A stretch of 64,000 nt of DNA from Oxytricha trifallax (taxonomy: Eukaryota > Ciliophora > Spirotrichea > Sporadotrichida > Oxytrichidae), in the NCBI GenBank assembly GCA_000711775.1, contig ARYC01000264.1, positions 82,356 through 146,355 on the forward strand, written 5' to 3'. Both the position numbers and the translations under genes were made by a program. Shown piece by piece: positions 11,936 to 23,766 of the stretch (position 1 is its first letter; every line of letters starts with the position of its first letter). The notes below the pieces were generated by a model. It ran no database searches and was not told the DNA's origin. It worked only from the letters and a program-made list of their open reading frames with translations.

Positions 11936-14900
11936 ATGCTAGGAATAGGAATTAATATTGGAGGTGGCAAAGCGAAGGCCGAGGCAGAAGTTGAAGTTCA
12001 GCCAGCCCCGTAATCTTTGAATGTTTCATTCTTATATTTAATAGTGAAGTTGGAAAGTTGAAAAGTGGTGATTACGTTATTCATGTGTTCCTTGAGTAAA
12101 CAAGACAAATTAATTTTATTTAGGAAAAAATTGATATCATGACTTTTGATTAAATTAAAGTAAAATAACTCAAAACTTTAATTTTAGCTATATTATAAAA
12201 TTTTAGATATAAAATTTATAGACAATTAAAACTAGAAGGAGCGTAAGTTCTAAAATATTTTGTTATTTGGCTCATTTATATTATTGATTTGAAAAATAAT
12301 ATTAACTAACGGCATTCATTTAGAGATACTGTGGATCCAATCATCGAAGTAACCTGCCTAGAAAAGAAAAAATTTACTACTTCTAAGAATGATATAGGGC
12401 CCACAGGTGTGGTTCACTGGGGAGAGCATTTATTCTTCGAACCAAAGAAACTGGTAAGCGAATTCCTAAGATATTCTTAAATAACATTAATAGGAAGTCT
12501 CTGAATTAGAAGAGGGAAAAATTGTGATTAGAATTCTGAATAAGGGATTTTTGAAAGACGACACAATCGGTGTTTATGAGTTAGAATTTACATAGATATA
12601 TGTTCACCGAGAGGTACCCCCCCACCCCCTCCCCCAGTCCCTAAACCGAGGTACCCCCCTCCCCCACCTAAAAATGAAGTCCCCCTAATATAACCCACTT
12701 TATATGAAAAATCATATTCCCAAGGTCTGAATCGACTCCCTTCATGACATCTCACTCACATACCAATATTTATATATAAAATGACATAGTTTTTCAAAAT
12801 TATGTATTATCTTTTAAATTGCAGTTTTGATTTTATTTTGAATTTTTGGGAACTGTCACTACTTCCATCGACTATTTAAGACATATACTGCCATTGGAAA
12901 ATATATTTCAATTGAGTTTACATTGTCTAGACTTATTGAAGATTTTATTAATACAATAAAGCTATGCACAAAAAATTCCAAAAATCTTTTTCAGCCTTAA
13001 TCATCGCTATTCGATTTAAATATAAAAATTAGCATGAGTGATTTTTTTTAAAAATCATTTACTATCCTAAAAAAATATTATTTTATCATAAAAAATGATA
13101 ATGATTATGCCAAGATTTAACTAATTGAAAATAAAAATAAATTAACAAACATTATTATTTTTTCTAAATATTTCATTATATTAAGAATTTTATTCTAGAG
13201 AGTAAATGATTTTTAAAAAAAATCACTCATGCTAATTTTTATATTTAAATCGAATAGCGATGATTAAGGCTGAAAAAGATTTTTGGAATTTTTTGTGCAT
13301 AGCTTTATTGTATTAATAAAATCTTCAATAAGTCTAGACAATGTAAACTCAATTGAAATATATTTTCCAATGGCAGTATATGTCTTAAATAGTCGATGGA
13401 AGTAGTGACAGTTCCCAAAAATTCAAAATAAAATCAAAACTGCAATTTAAAAGATAATACATAATTTTGAAAAACTATGTCATTTTATATATAAATATTG
13501 GTATGTGAGTGAGATGTCATGAAGGGAGTCGATTCAGACCTTGGGAATATGATTTTTCATATAAAGTGGGTTATATTAGGGGGACTTCATTTTTGAGGTG
13601 GGGGGAGGGGTGGGAGAGGTACCTCGGTTTAGGGACTGGGGGGAGGGGTACCTCGGGGTGAACAGATATACTATCAGAAAGATCATGTCATGCTGCATCA
13701 ATGGTTGGCTCTCTCAAACCCAGAGGGCAATGATTTTAATGAAATTACAGGGTATATGAAGATTTCTATCTCTATTACTGGAACTGGAGATGATTAAGTT
13801 TAGTTAACTGAGGATAATAGTGGCTTAGATAATACTGATGGAGATAGTCTAACCTCAAAACCTTTTTAAGAGAGTTTTTATATTTAAAGCATTTAATGAA
13901 TTGAAATATTATTATATAGTTTTATAGGAAAATAAACTCTATAAATCACCGCCATTAATCTTAAAACCTTTTTAACAAATTTATGATTTATAGTGTGATG
14001 ATGCCTGCTTCAATTAACAAGCAATACAAGTAATTATATTTCAGAATCTTTAAAGCTGAAAAGCTTCCAAAGATGGATAGATTTGGTACCATAGATGCTT
14101 ACTTATAAACCACATTTTTCAAGCAAACTCTAAAGACGAACACAATTACCATGAAGGATAATCTGTGTTAGTGGGACGAAGAAATCTGGCTTCCAGTTTA
14201 ATGGCCAGTTGCTTCAAACAGACTTGTTTTTAAGTTATATGATTGGGATAAAGCAGGCTCAGATGAGTTGGTTGGATCTATGATCTTCCAGATTAAAGAC
14301 ATTCTTGAATGCCCATAACCGACATTCAACTGGGTTAATATTTACGGAGCTCCTATTGATTACAGCGGAGAAAATACTAAGAAGATGAACAACAATCCAG
14401 AGTATGCTTCAACTTGGAAAGGAAGAGTCTTGGTTTAATACTTTTGTGAGGATACTAAAAATCCAGAGCTTAAAAAGTAACCAATTACAGCTTCCGTGAA
14501 GTAAGATGCTGCTAGATGGGTATCCTTAACAGATTACGAAATAATGTGTGAGATTGGTTCAGCTATTTGCCTTCCAGATACTAAAAAGTACAAGGTAAAA
14601 GTTGCAATTAACGATTTCTCACTTATCACAGATGTACCTCTAGAATCCAAGAAAAATTACTGCAGATGGAATAAGAGATTTGATTTAACTACTCTTACAA
14701 CTGTCTATACATCCCTTGATGATCTTGAAAAGGTTTTCATTTATCTTATGGATGGAGATAAACCGATTTGCTATTGGAAGGGCATGCTATGTGATTTTAC
14801 CAATCCAAATCCTGGCTTCTAATGGCTCCCTCTTATATGTGATCTCTCTGTAGGAGCGGTTACTGATTAAGCTAGAGCTGGTATGATTATAATTTTATAA

Positions 14901-17900
14901 TTGATTTAAGTCAAGTTGAGCATCAATCATAAATCAAAGAACGGTCCCGTAGACTTCAAATAATTTGATGCTTGGAAGAAACCACCTCCCAAAAGACTCA
15001 ATTCATGGAAAATTAGAGCTTATAATCCCCAATGTTTAGCTTATGAAATCCAAGTTATTAAGGTAAGTATAAAATATAATTTATACTATTAATTATCTTT
15101 ATCATTTTTAGATGTAAATCAAAATTTTGTTTTAAAAACCAAAATATTTACACAAGATAACCTTGGGATTGTGAATTAAAATATTTTTTATTCAAAAAAG
15201 ATAAAAATGTAAAAAGTTATTTACTAAAGAAATTAATTAAAACTTATTTAAAATTATTATTTAAAAACTTTAAGATGTTGTTTATGGAGTTATATCTATT
15301 AGTGTAAAGATCTTCCCGCAGCAGATAGCGATGGCACTTCAGACCCCTATATCGAAGTTTGGTCTCCTGATTAAAAATAATCACTGACTCCTGTAGTTGA
15401 CGATAACTGCAACCCTATTTTCTTTTCAACTCAAGAAATTTACTACGATTTCATGTTAAAGGATGATTCACCACCAATTATCCTAAATATTTGGGATAGA
15501 GATGAAGGCGCCTTCGACTCAGATGATTTCTTAGGTAGAGCTATTATTTACTTGAAAGATGCAGCTTTAAGCGAGGATGATAATATACCCCTTCCCAAAT
15601 GGCATAAAGTTGTGATGGGCTTTACTGATAAAGAGCCATCTATTGGAGAGGTATTATGTTCTTTTAGTTTGGTTGCAGATGATTACAATTTCAAAGTACC
15701 AGCAGAATATTTAAGGCTTTAAGACTATCTTGAATTCAAAGAGTATACCATTGAGATTAATGCTCTTGGTTTGAGAAACTTGCAATCTTTTGGTCTTGTT
15801 CCAGTCAAAAAGCCATTTATTAAATTCAACTTGAGATCTCTCTTGCCACCTGAATAGGCTAAAGCCGTGACAAACGTCAAGACAAATCCAGGAGATACAG
15901 GTTCTAACCCAAACATCAATACTACAGTTACTTTCACAATTAGACTGCCATCAAGCTCTTTATTCTGCCCTAAACTATCTTGTGATGTCTATGATTATGT
16001 ATTCAAAGGATTTGTCCAACCATTATTAGGAACCTTTTCTATTCCAATTGGACCTATTCTTGAAGAAACTTAAGAAAATTAAAAGAGTGAAATTTCTTAG
16101 TCTGATTATAACTTAAATCTTTTTCTTTTTAAATAGTTTTTAACAATTTTACATCATTCAAGAACTGAAGAAAGTGTTAAATGGTGGTAAGTCTCAACCT
16201 GATAAATCATTTGAGGAGGAAAAAGGTGTAGATCACAATAATTTGGAAATCTCAGTAGACAATAAACTTAACGTTTCTGGTTCACCATTAAGACTCTCAA
16301 AGCATTAATAAGCAATTGGTACTGGAATACTGATGAAATCTAAGAACAAGCTTAATGATGCACTTACAGTCACATTAAAAAATCAACTGATTGTCAAGAA
16401 AATTGAAACTGAGCATTAGCAAAAGCAAGAACTAAGAAATCAAAGAAACAAAGATACCGAATCACTCAAGCAGAGAGGTGGTTAATACGTTTACAAAAAT
16501 GTAATTCTCCCAAGATACACTGTAGATGAGAGACTTAAAATCAATAGGGAAATTGATCATCCCCCTGCTTCATTGTTCATTGGCCTTGGGTTCAACCAAA
16601 AGCCAGAAGACGCAAAGAAGCACTATAGAAGATATTTCCCAGATGAGCTTGAAAATGTAAAGCAAATAATGCCTAAGAAGCCATTCCATGAAGATCCAGT
16701 TATGAGAGGGCAGCAGAGAGGCTTGTCTAAAGGGATGCTAGCGAACTTGTTTAGTTTTAAGTCAGACACTGATGAGACTGGATAAGTATCAAACTTAAAA
16801 TAAGTTGGTAAGTTCAAGGGACTTATCAAAGTTTACAACAAGGACGAAGATGATAACTACAAGGGTCAAAGAAATGCTAGAAATGAATTGATCTTAAAAT
16901 TGATTAGAGAGACTTACCAAAAAGTTAAGAAAGAACCCTTAACTTTCAATTTTGATCAAATTGAAACTCATGAAGGTAGAACTAAATTCACACAAATGAT
17001 GGATGAAATTGGAGTTGCTCATTTGAACTTGTCTAATTACTTAATTGAAACCAGTTATGAAGATAACTTAGCCAAACTTATGCTAACAAAGACAAAGACC
17101 TTGGTTAGAATTTACGTTATTGAAGGTTTCGATTTCGCTTAAAGAGATATCGGATCATTTATAACAAGAGTATTTTGCAAATATTTTTATAATTAAATTA
17201 AATATAATTGCAGTATATGAGAGCATATATAATGATTTTAGCAATATTTATTAAAATAAAAAATATGTGTCTATATTATATTGTGTTTCTATATTAAAAA
17301 TCAAACTATTAATATTTTTGAATTTTTTATTCTTGATATTTTATTTATTGAAATTAATGTCAATTTAATTTCAGCAAGCATCTACTGATGCAATCTCATA
17401 ATAATATTTTTTAATTTTATCAATTAATTTATATATCATTTTATAAAAGTTATCTCACTTTTTATAATTTTATACTTTAACTTCCAAATGAAAATTCAAG
17501 ATAAATAAATTCAATAAACAATATAATAACTAAAATAAAATATATATATTAATAATATTTTTTTAATTATTTTTAATTTTATGTTTTGGTGTAGGATTTT
17601 AGGGTTCTCATTCTCAGATCCTTACCTTAAGATTACATGTGGTAAGAAAACTATATAATATATTTTATGAGAAAGTGTTTAACGAAAGAGACAATTATCA
17701 ACTTGATCAGCCCAATCCCAAGTTCCATAAATACTTCGATTTTGATGCTGAATTCCCAGGAGCTTAACCTCTAGTTATTTAAGCTTATGATTATGATGAC
17801 TTATTTGGGGACGATCTGATTGGAGAAACAATCATTGACCTTGATGATAGATTTTTCTCACCAGAGTGGCAATCAATTAAAGAGAAGCCAGTTGAATTCA

Positions 17901-18865
17901 GATCTTTATACCATCCATCTACTACAGTTGGCCAAGGTGTCATTAAATTATGGGTTGAAATATTCCCTACTAGCAAAGCTACCTCAGATGGAAGTAAAGT
18001 ATGGGATATCACACCAAGACCTTAAAAGGACTATGAAGTGAGAGTGGTTGTTTGGGACACCAAAGATGTTATCGCAGCTGATTGGGAAGGAGTCAGCGAT
18101 GTTTTCATTAGAGCTTTCTTTGATACTAAAAACGCTAAGGAAACTGATACTCACTACAGATGCCAAGAGGGTAAAGCTTCTTTCAACTACAGACTTCTGT
18201 ATAATGTAAATGCCCCTAATGACAACTATAATTTCTCTGTCTAAATTTGGGACAGAGATTTCTTTGCAAGCAACGATTTGATTGGTGATGCCAACCTAGA
18301 CTTGAAACCACTCTTTACAGATGTAATTGAAACTGAAAAGTCTTTCTCGCTCAACAAAAAGTACTATGATTAATATTTAGTTAATCATATGGGCACTGAA
18401 GTGCCACTTAAATTCGAAGATGAAGACTCTTTCTGGGTACCAGTAAAGGGTAAAGATGAAAAAACTGGTGAGATAAAGGTTACAGGATACGTGAGACTCA
18501 GCTTGTCAGTAATGGCTAGAGAACAGTAAGTTTTATTGCGATTCCTTAAACATTTTTTCTAGAGCTGATGCCAATAAAGTTGGAGATGCAAGATCAGAAC
18601 CAAATCACTCCCCTTTCCTTCCACCTCCTCAAGGAAGATTGGAATTCTCATTCAATCCTTTAAAGATGCTTAATTAAATGATTGGACCAGAACTCAGAAG
18701 AAAGATTTATGGGTATTTATGCTTATTAACACTTATTATACATTCTTAATAAACACTATCCTTTTTATTTTAAAATGCTTAATGATTTGCTGCGCTTTGA
18801 TTGTAATGATGCTTCCAATGATTTTCTCAAATTTACTCTCTCAGGCAATAGTTTCTGCCTTCTGA
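11936..18865 (+). CDS. Ferlin-family multi-C2-domain membrane protein
   Basis: From ATG 11936 to TGA 18863-18865. Successive C2 domains are visible with typical Ca-binding loop segments: TVDPIIEV (first), SDPYIEVW...DRDEGAFDSDD, a SDPYLKITC domain with YDYDDLFGDDLIGET, and VSDVFIRAFF with WDRDFFASNDLIGD. A basic juxtamembrane segment (ELRRKIYG) and one C-terminal TM helix (CCALIVMMLPMIF) end the protein, the classic tail-anchored ferlin plan. Ferlins drive Ca-dependent membrane fusion and repair; here a role in exocytosis is inferred. The gene is interrupted by short introns and at least six IESs (12594, 13857, 15110, 17155, 17645, 18719). Confidence 0.9.
12594..13663. other. IES, 1070 bp, AGATATA pointer, formed by a giant foldback element
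   Basis: AGATATA lies at 12594-12600 and 13664-13670. Deleting one copy joins the ferlin C2 frame (YELEFTQIYYQKDHV). The whole IES is an inverted repeat beginning TGTTCACC and ending GGTGAACA, with arms of about 465 bp that match almost perfectly and a unique centre near 13067-13205. The outer 100 bp of each arm carry runs of C or G. Confidence 0.93.
13857..13962. other. IES, 106 bp, 13-bp pointer AAAACCTTTTTAA
   Basis: The 13-mer occurs at 13857-13869 and 13963-13975. Joining keeps the ferlin frame (TSKPFQQIYDLQ). Without deletion the frame hits stops. Confidence 0.85.
15063..15302 (+). other. Ferlin intron containing an IES (15110-15272, AGATGT pointer)
   Basis: GTAAGT follows IQVIK and the acceptor ATTAG precedes CKDLPAADSDG, so the intron spans 15063-15302. 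Inside it AGATGT is repeated at 15110-15115 and 15273-15278, consistent with a 163 bp IES lying within the intron; after deletion the intron would be about 77 nt. Confidence 0.6.
17155..17607. other. IES, 453 bp, TCATT pointer
   Basis: TCATT at 17155-17159 and 17608-17612. Joining gives RDIGSFSDPYLKITC, restoring a C2 Ca-binding loop. The insert is AT-rich with no gene. Confidence 0.88.
17645..17669. other. Very short IES, 25 bp, AGAAA pointer
   Basis: AGAAA at 17645-17649 and 17670-17674. Joining restores the frame as CGKKVFNERDNYQ. A GT...AG intron reading of the same stretch gives the wrong frame. Confidence 0.65.
18719..18774. other. IES, 56 bp, ATGCTTA pointer, before the ferlin TM helix
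   Basis: ATGCTTA at 18719-18725 and 18775-18781. Deletion joins KIYGYLCL to MICCALIVMM, so the tail anchor exists only after excision. No AG acceptor is available for an intron. Confidence 0.88.
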
Positions 18866-19134
18866 ACGATTTTAACTTAAAACTACTGATTTTAAAACTA
18901 ATTTCTAATAAATTTAAACAAGCTTATGAACACAAGGAAGATTGAATTGAAAGGAAAGGTACTACATGATATCAACTTTATTGTAAATTCTTCTCCTAGA
19001 ATGATTGTATTAATTTAATTCCAATTCTCCAATATTTTGAAATTTGAAACATATATAAGTGTGTGAATAGGAAAAAGCCAAATAAGCTTCATGAAATCTT
19101 AACAACTTGCGCTGCCTTTAGACATGTAGCATTT

Positions 19135-21253
19135 TCAAATATCATCAATATCGAAGTCGTCATCGACGTTAATGTCCATTACATTGACTTTGTCTTGAGT
19201 CTCAGTGAGAGCTTTATTTAAAGCCTCTTCTTTCTTGAGCTCAATCATCTTCTGTTGCTCTTGCATTTGCTTTTGGATGAGCTCTTTTTGCTTTCTGACT
19301 TGCTCAGACTCCTCTGTTTGTGCTTTTGAAGGAGAGATTGAAGATTTAATAATGAAAAAACGTTAAAAATAAGCATTTTTGAATAATCTATGATAAATTT
19401 AATCTGTAATTAAAAAACAAGATTGCTTCTCTTCTTCCTCTTCCTCCTCTTCTTCTTCCTCTTCTTCATCAGGTTCTTCTTCTTAAGCGTTTCTAAATGA
19501 AACTTTAATATTCATATTTTAAATATAGAAATAATTATGAGATTAATCTCAAATGTTAATGGGCGAAGAAAGCATGTATCAAAAAAGAAGGGATGAGCTT
19601 TGCTTCTCAAAAGACAAGCTTTCTCACAAGAAACAAAGATCCCCTCTTCTAATGACTTGTACATTTTAATATCGCAGCTGCATAGTTACTAGAAAACATG
19701 GAGAGGTGAATAAACGGGAAGCTTACTCACTGTTTTGTCTCTTAGTCGGCTTGAGTGCTTAATAATTAGGTCCAGTTATACTTTTTAGGACATTTTGGTG
19801 TTTAAACTTACCTCAACCAATCGACAAATTAGACGATAAGCTTTCTGAAGTGTCTTTCAGCCTTTCTGTCGTAGAGAGCACAAGTTTTATCGAGCTTAAC
19901 TTTTTTGTCAAACCAACCGATGATGAGTTCAACATCGAAGACTTCTTGATCATAAATCAGCTTCATGAAAGTAGCGGCATACTTTTGGAGATCTGGGTGT
20001 TTGATCATGAAAAGTTGAATGATAGATTGGAAGAGATGCTTGATGCCGATCTTTCCATCCTGAGCAACTAAACTCAAGAATATCTTTTCGTACTGTGGCC
20101 AGTTCTTAACAATGTTGCGATCAGGAGTGAAGATACCGCACATAAGAGTGTAGTAGCGGAATTCATTTGAGAGACCAAGTGAGACCAAAGTCTTTTAAGT
20201 TTCTTCAAGAATAATCTCTGGAGTAGCTCCCTCTTTCACAATGTTAGAAACTTTCTCGATAACGGAAACTATAAACAAAGTTCATTAAAATCGGTTCAAA
20301 TTTTAGAAATTTCTAGTGATGATTAGTCAGAATTGCAGAACCATATATCGTCAAATTGATTTCAGTGGTAGTGACAAGGTATTCATCATGTTATCATCAA
20401 TGTTATTAAGGTTAAAGTTTGATACTTACGAACTTCCTCAGAGTCGACAGTAGTCTCTTCTACAGCAGTGGTGAGCTGTTCATCCTTCTTTTTCTTTTTG
20501 TCAGGGACTTCCTCAATCTTGCCGTTTTCTTCCTCGTCCTTGTTCTTCTTTGTTTTCTTGCCGACTTCACTGTCAGCATCGTTTTTATTACCATCGATTT
20601 CACTCATGTTCTTGGGCAACTGCTTCATAAGCTGGATGCCTGAACGATGCATACTATCGAGGTTGTTGATTGTACCGCAAGCTCTGCACTTTGATTGCAA
20701 GCTCTTCTGCTTGATGTACATGGAGGTTTCAGGATATTTGCATTTGTTACAAAGCAAATACTTCTCAATAAATCTAAAAAAGTTGTGAATAAGTATTTGT
20801 CAGATCGATGGCTCAAATGTGGAATAAAAAGTTCAAAAAAATTAATCAACTTTTTTTAAAAAAAGGGCGGTAAAGTAACTTACTTGTCTAGAATTTTTTA
20901 AAGTGTCTCAAAGTTATGTTGACCTTTAACGATGCTCTTTTTTTCAGAGCTGGCTCCCAACTCAGCGCACCAAAACTTCATGATAGCTATAATTAATCAT
21001 AAGTAAAAGTGTTTTAAATTATGTTTAAGTTTGAGACATTGAAATGAAAAGATACATACCTTCCTCTGGTACTCTGAGTGCCTTAGCTATCTCATCTAAG
21101 TTGAATATGTTGGTCTTCACTCCATTAAGTCTGCTTTCTTGCTTCAAGACCATTTTAGGCATTTTGTACCTAGATTTAGATTAGAAAGTATTGAAATAAG
21201 TACCTATAACTCGGGTCCTGGATGTATGATGGGATGTTTACTCTAGCGGTCAT
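19135..21253 (-). CDS. EIF5: Translation initiation factor eIF5
   Basis: Starts MTARVNIPSYIQDPSYRYKM at 21253 as in eukaryotic eIF5, with the N-terminal GAP-like domain, then the C4 zinc ribbon CNKCKYPET...CRACG, a Lys/Glu-rich linker, and a C-terminal W2 (HEAT) domain (LIYDQEVFDVELIIGWFDKK). It ends in a very acidic tail DDDFDIDDI before TGA 19135-19137. eIF5 stimulates GTP hydrolysis by eIF2 in the scanning pre-initiation complex. Several short introns or IESs split the frame (for example near 19340-19430, 20260-20430, 20780-20880 and 20990-21060). Confidence 0.93.
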
Positions 21254-21462
21254 ATTTAAGTATTGAATTAATCATAAACTATTTAATAGGTTAAATTTAT
21301 TACTAAATAAGCTTTTATTCCTATATATGCTACTTTAATCCAATCATCCAATAAATCGTTCATTTTAGTTTTAAACCCTATGATTTGCCTAAATGAGATA
21401 TTTGCTTTAAAAGTGAAATATAATAAATTCGGAAGTTGAAATATTTCAAATTTAAATTAGAA

Positions 21463-23636
21463 ATGAAAGTTCATCAAAACCCACATACTCAGTCTTGCAC
21501 TTACGAGCACAAAGAATTTGAAAGCTCAAAGTAGCAGCTTACAGCTTTAGAACTCCTCGCTACAAAAGTCCAACCAAAAATCAATGGTGATTATGAAAGC
21601 AGACTTTTGGCATGCTGCCAATTCTGTGGAGACAAATATAATGTTGGTGAGAAGATTCCTAGAATTTTGATTCATTGTGGACATACATTTTGCACTGAAT
21701 GCTTAAGTCAACTTCATCACAATTTCAGAGTCAGATGCCCTGCTTGTAGAAAACTCATTAAAAATCTTGAGTCTAAATTTAATTACATAGCATAGAAAAT
21801 CAGCAGATAATAAGATTTCAGGAAATCAAGTTGACACGTACAAATCAAAACATTATAGGTTTAGATTAGCTAATTTATAAATATTAATTTAAAATACACT
21901 AAACAATATGAAGCAAATATCACTTATCATCGTTGGAGTACTCGCTCTTTCCCTCTCTACCTCATCAGCATTCACTCTAAACGGAGAGTTCATTACTGGT
22001 TTCGAAAGTGGTATCTTTTTGAGAAACTCTGATGACATTTATGATGACTATGGTTGCCCCAAGGCAAGACCAAGCGGTGGTCTGTCCAATCTTGGTCAAA
22101 TAATAGGCCCTCTAAAGATGGTAGGTGCCCTTGCTAAGGATAAGAACATCGAACATCTCATCTCAACTGTTGAGGTATTTATTGACTCTCTCTCATCACT
22201 ACTCGCCGTCTTCACTAACTACGACGGTGGTGAATTCTGCTCTGGTTTAATCTTCGGTTCAAACGGAGCTCACATGTTAACAAACATTGCAAAGACTCTC
22301 GTTCAAATTTCAGAGAGAAATTCCGATAAATCAGCCGCCAGAGGAGCCATTGGGAATGACAGAGATAGCGAAGATAGAAACAGCTCATCGAAAAACAAAA
22401 ACAATAGCGATAAAGATTCCGGCAGTGTCAAAGAAAAGTTTAGAAGAAACAACAACAGAGTTTGAACAATTTTAAACACACAATGGATCAATACAGATTT
22501 TGAACTTTGTTTTAATTTTTGTTTAAGATGTATGACATAAGCAGACTCGTGTCTAATGGGTTGCTAATGTTTTATAATAACATTCCTATAAGATTCTAAT
22601 AATTTTCTAAAAAATAATATCAAACATCCTCTCATCAGTTTTAATAAAGTTCTTAATGCGTGACTTTTATTCTTAATAGTATAGAGTGTATCAAATTAGA
22701 GTGAAACTGTTTTTCATTCAAATTTACAAAAAATACTAGTCATACTAATTTAATCATTTTTATTATAGTATTACCCTATATTGATTATTCAATATGTACC
22801 ATAATTCAAAGCAAGCTTTGCAGAAAGCATAACGATAGGATTATGCATTTCTACTGCTCGAATCACTCTACAGTATTTTGCAGAGAGTGCATCAAGGACT
22901 ATCACACAGAGGAGAAATGTTTCGTTGTGGATCTCTATGAAATTGAGAAAATGAGAAAGTTGCAATCACAAAATATGTCAATGAATATTAATCAGCTCAA
23001 AAAGCGTAAGGATGGATCTGATCAATCCTGCATCCTGGATTCAGATATCAAGCCAAAGGAAAAGAAGGAGAAACCAGTTCACAAAATTCATTTGTAGAGA
23101 CCTCCCCATGCAATGATGGCTGATTATGCGACTGGCAATTCTCAAGGATTGCCCCTAAATCTTCCAGCTGGAGTTGATCCAAGCATGTACCTAGCTGCTG
23201 TTGGTAAGGCCAAACTTGATGGTATTAATGATTTTGGTTATTCAGGCTACAATGGCGATCACTATGGCAACGAGGAAGAGCCCACTGACGAGGCTAGGAC
23301 TAACGAAGAAGCTTACGAGGAACTTCAGTAATAACTTTAGGGATAAGCCTATGGATAGAGAGGAATTAAGGGCATTCCAGGTGGTGGCAATTGTATATTC
23401 TTCAATGAGGAGCATGACGATGATTAATTATCTGGTGATGATGATTAAAGCAGTCAAATTTAATCAATTAACTCAATTTAACTGAATGTCTATTATTTCT
23501 AAGTGACTAGGATGAAGAAGACGATGAAGATCATGAAGAGGAGGAGGATCAACTCGAAGATGGAGAGTTCGATCCAAGTATTATAGCTTGTTAGAATTTA
23601 GATGGTTAGCAAGATTCCAATGATGAAGACTACTGA
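21463..23636 (+). CDS. TRIM-like RING/B-box protein
   Basis: The first segment (21463-21790) encodes a RING finger: CCQFC, then CGHTFCTEC, then CPAC. The second (22765 onward) encodes a B-box zinc site (CRKHNDRIMHFYC, CRECIKDYH), a basic linker, a Gly/Asn-rich region and an acidic tail ending NDEDY before TGA 23634-23636. ATAG at 21787-21790 and 22765-22768 joins the two in frame across a 978 bp IES. A second IES (about 23440-23510, GATGA pointer) lies in the acidic tail. Such proteins are usually E3 ubiquitin ligases. The ATAG junction is short, so fusion of the two domains is likely rather than certain. Confidence 0.72.
21787..22764. other. IES, 978 bp, ATAG pointer, carrying a complete gene
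   Basis: ATAG copies at 21787-21790 and 22765-22768 share codon phase and link RING to B-box. An alternative 8-bp repeat AATTTAAT gives the wrong frame. The IES contains an intact 185-codon ORF (21908-22465), plus about 300 bp of AT-rich DNA after it with nothing recognisable. Confidence 0.6.
21908..22465 (+). CDS. Secreted protein of unknown function nested inside an IES
   Basis: Encodes 185 residues from ATG 21908 to TGA. The first 22 residues form a clear signal peptide (Lys then ISLIIVGVLALSLSTSSAF). The mature part has two Cys (YGCPKA, EFCSGL), a Gly/Leu-rich middle and a Ser/Asn/Lys/Asp-rich hydrophilic tail ending RRNNNRV. It contains no TAA or TAG glutamine codons, unlike most genes here, and is richer in G+C, as expected for a highly expressed gene. 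It is intact, with no intron. It may be a germline-limited gene or may form its own nanochromosome. Function unknown. Confidence 0.8.
   Translation: MKQISLIIVGVLALSLSTSSAFTLNGEFITGFESGIFLRNSDDIYDDYGCPKARPSGGLSNLGQIIGPLKMVGALAKDKNIEHLISTVEVFIDSLSSLLAVFTNYDGGEFCSGLIFGSNGAHMLTNIAKTLVQISERNSDKSAARGAIGNDRDSEDRNSSSKNKNNSDKDSGSVKEKFRRNNNRV
23440..23510. other. IES, about 71 bp, GATGA pointer, in TRIM-like gene
   Basis: GATGA at 23440-23444 (or 23437-23441) and 23511-23515. Joining gives an unbroken acidic tail (SGDDEEDDEDHEEEE). Confidence 0.6.
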
Positions 23637-23766
23637 TGAGCAGAAGTTTTTTCCTTAACCTTGCAAACTAAGTGAAAGTATAATATAAACGTTTAACAAT
23701 TGAATAACTTGATTTTGTAAATCATTGACTATAATGCTACTTATAGATGCTCCATCCTTATCATTG

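Noticed and set aside
21787..22772. AATTTAAT repeat as pointer for the RING/B-box junction
   Set aside because: The copies are in different codon phases, giving a frameshift and TGA; ATAG gives the correct frame.
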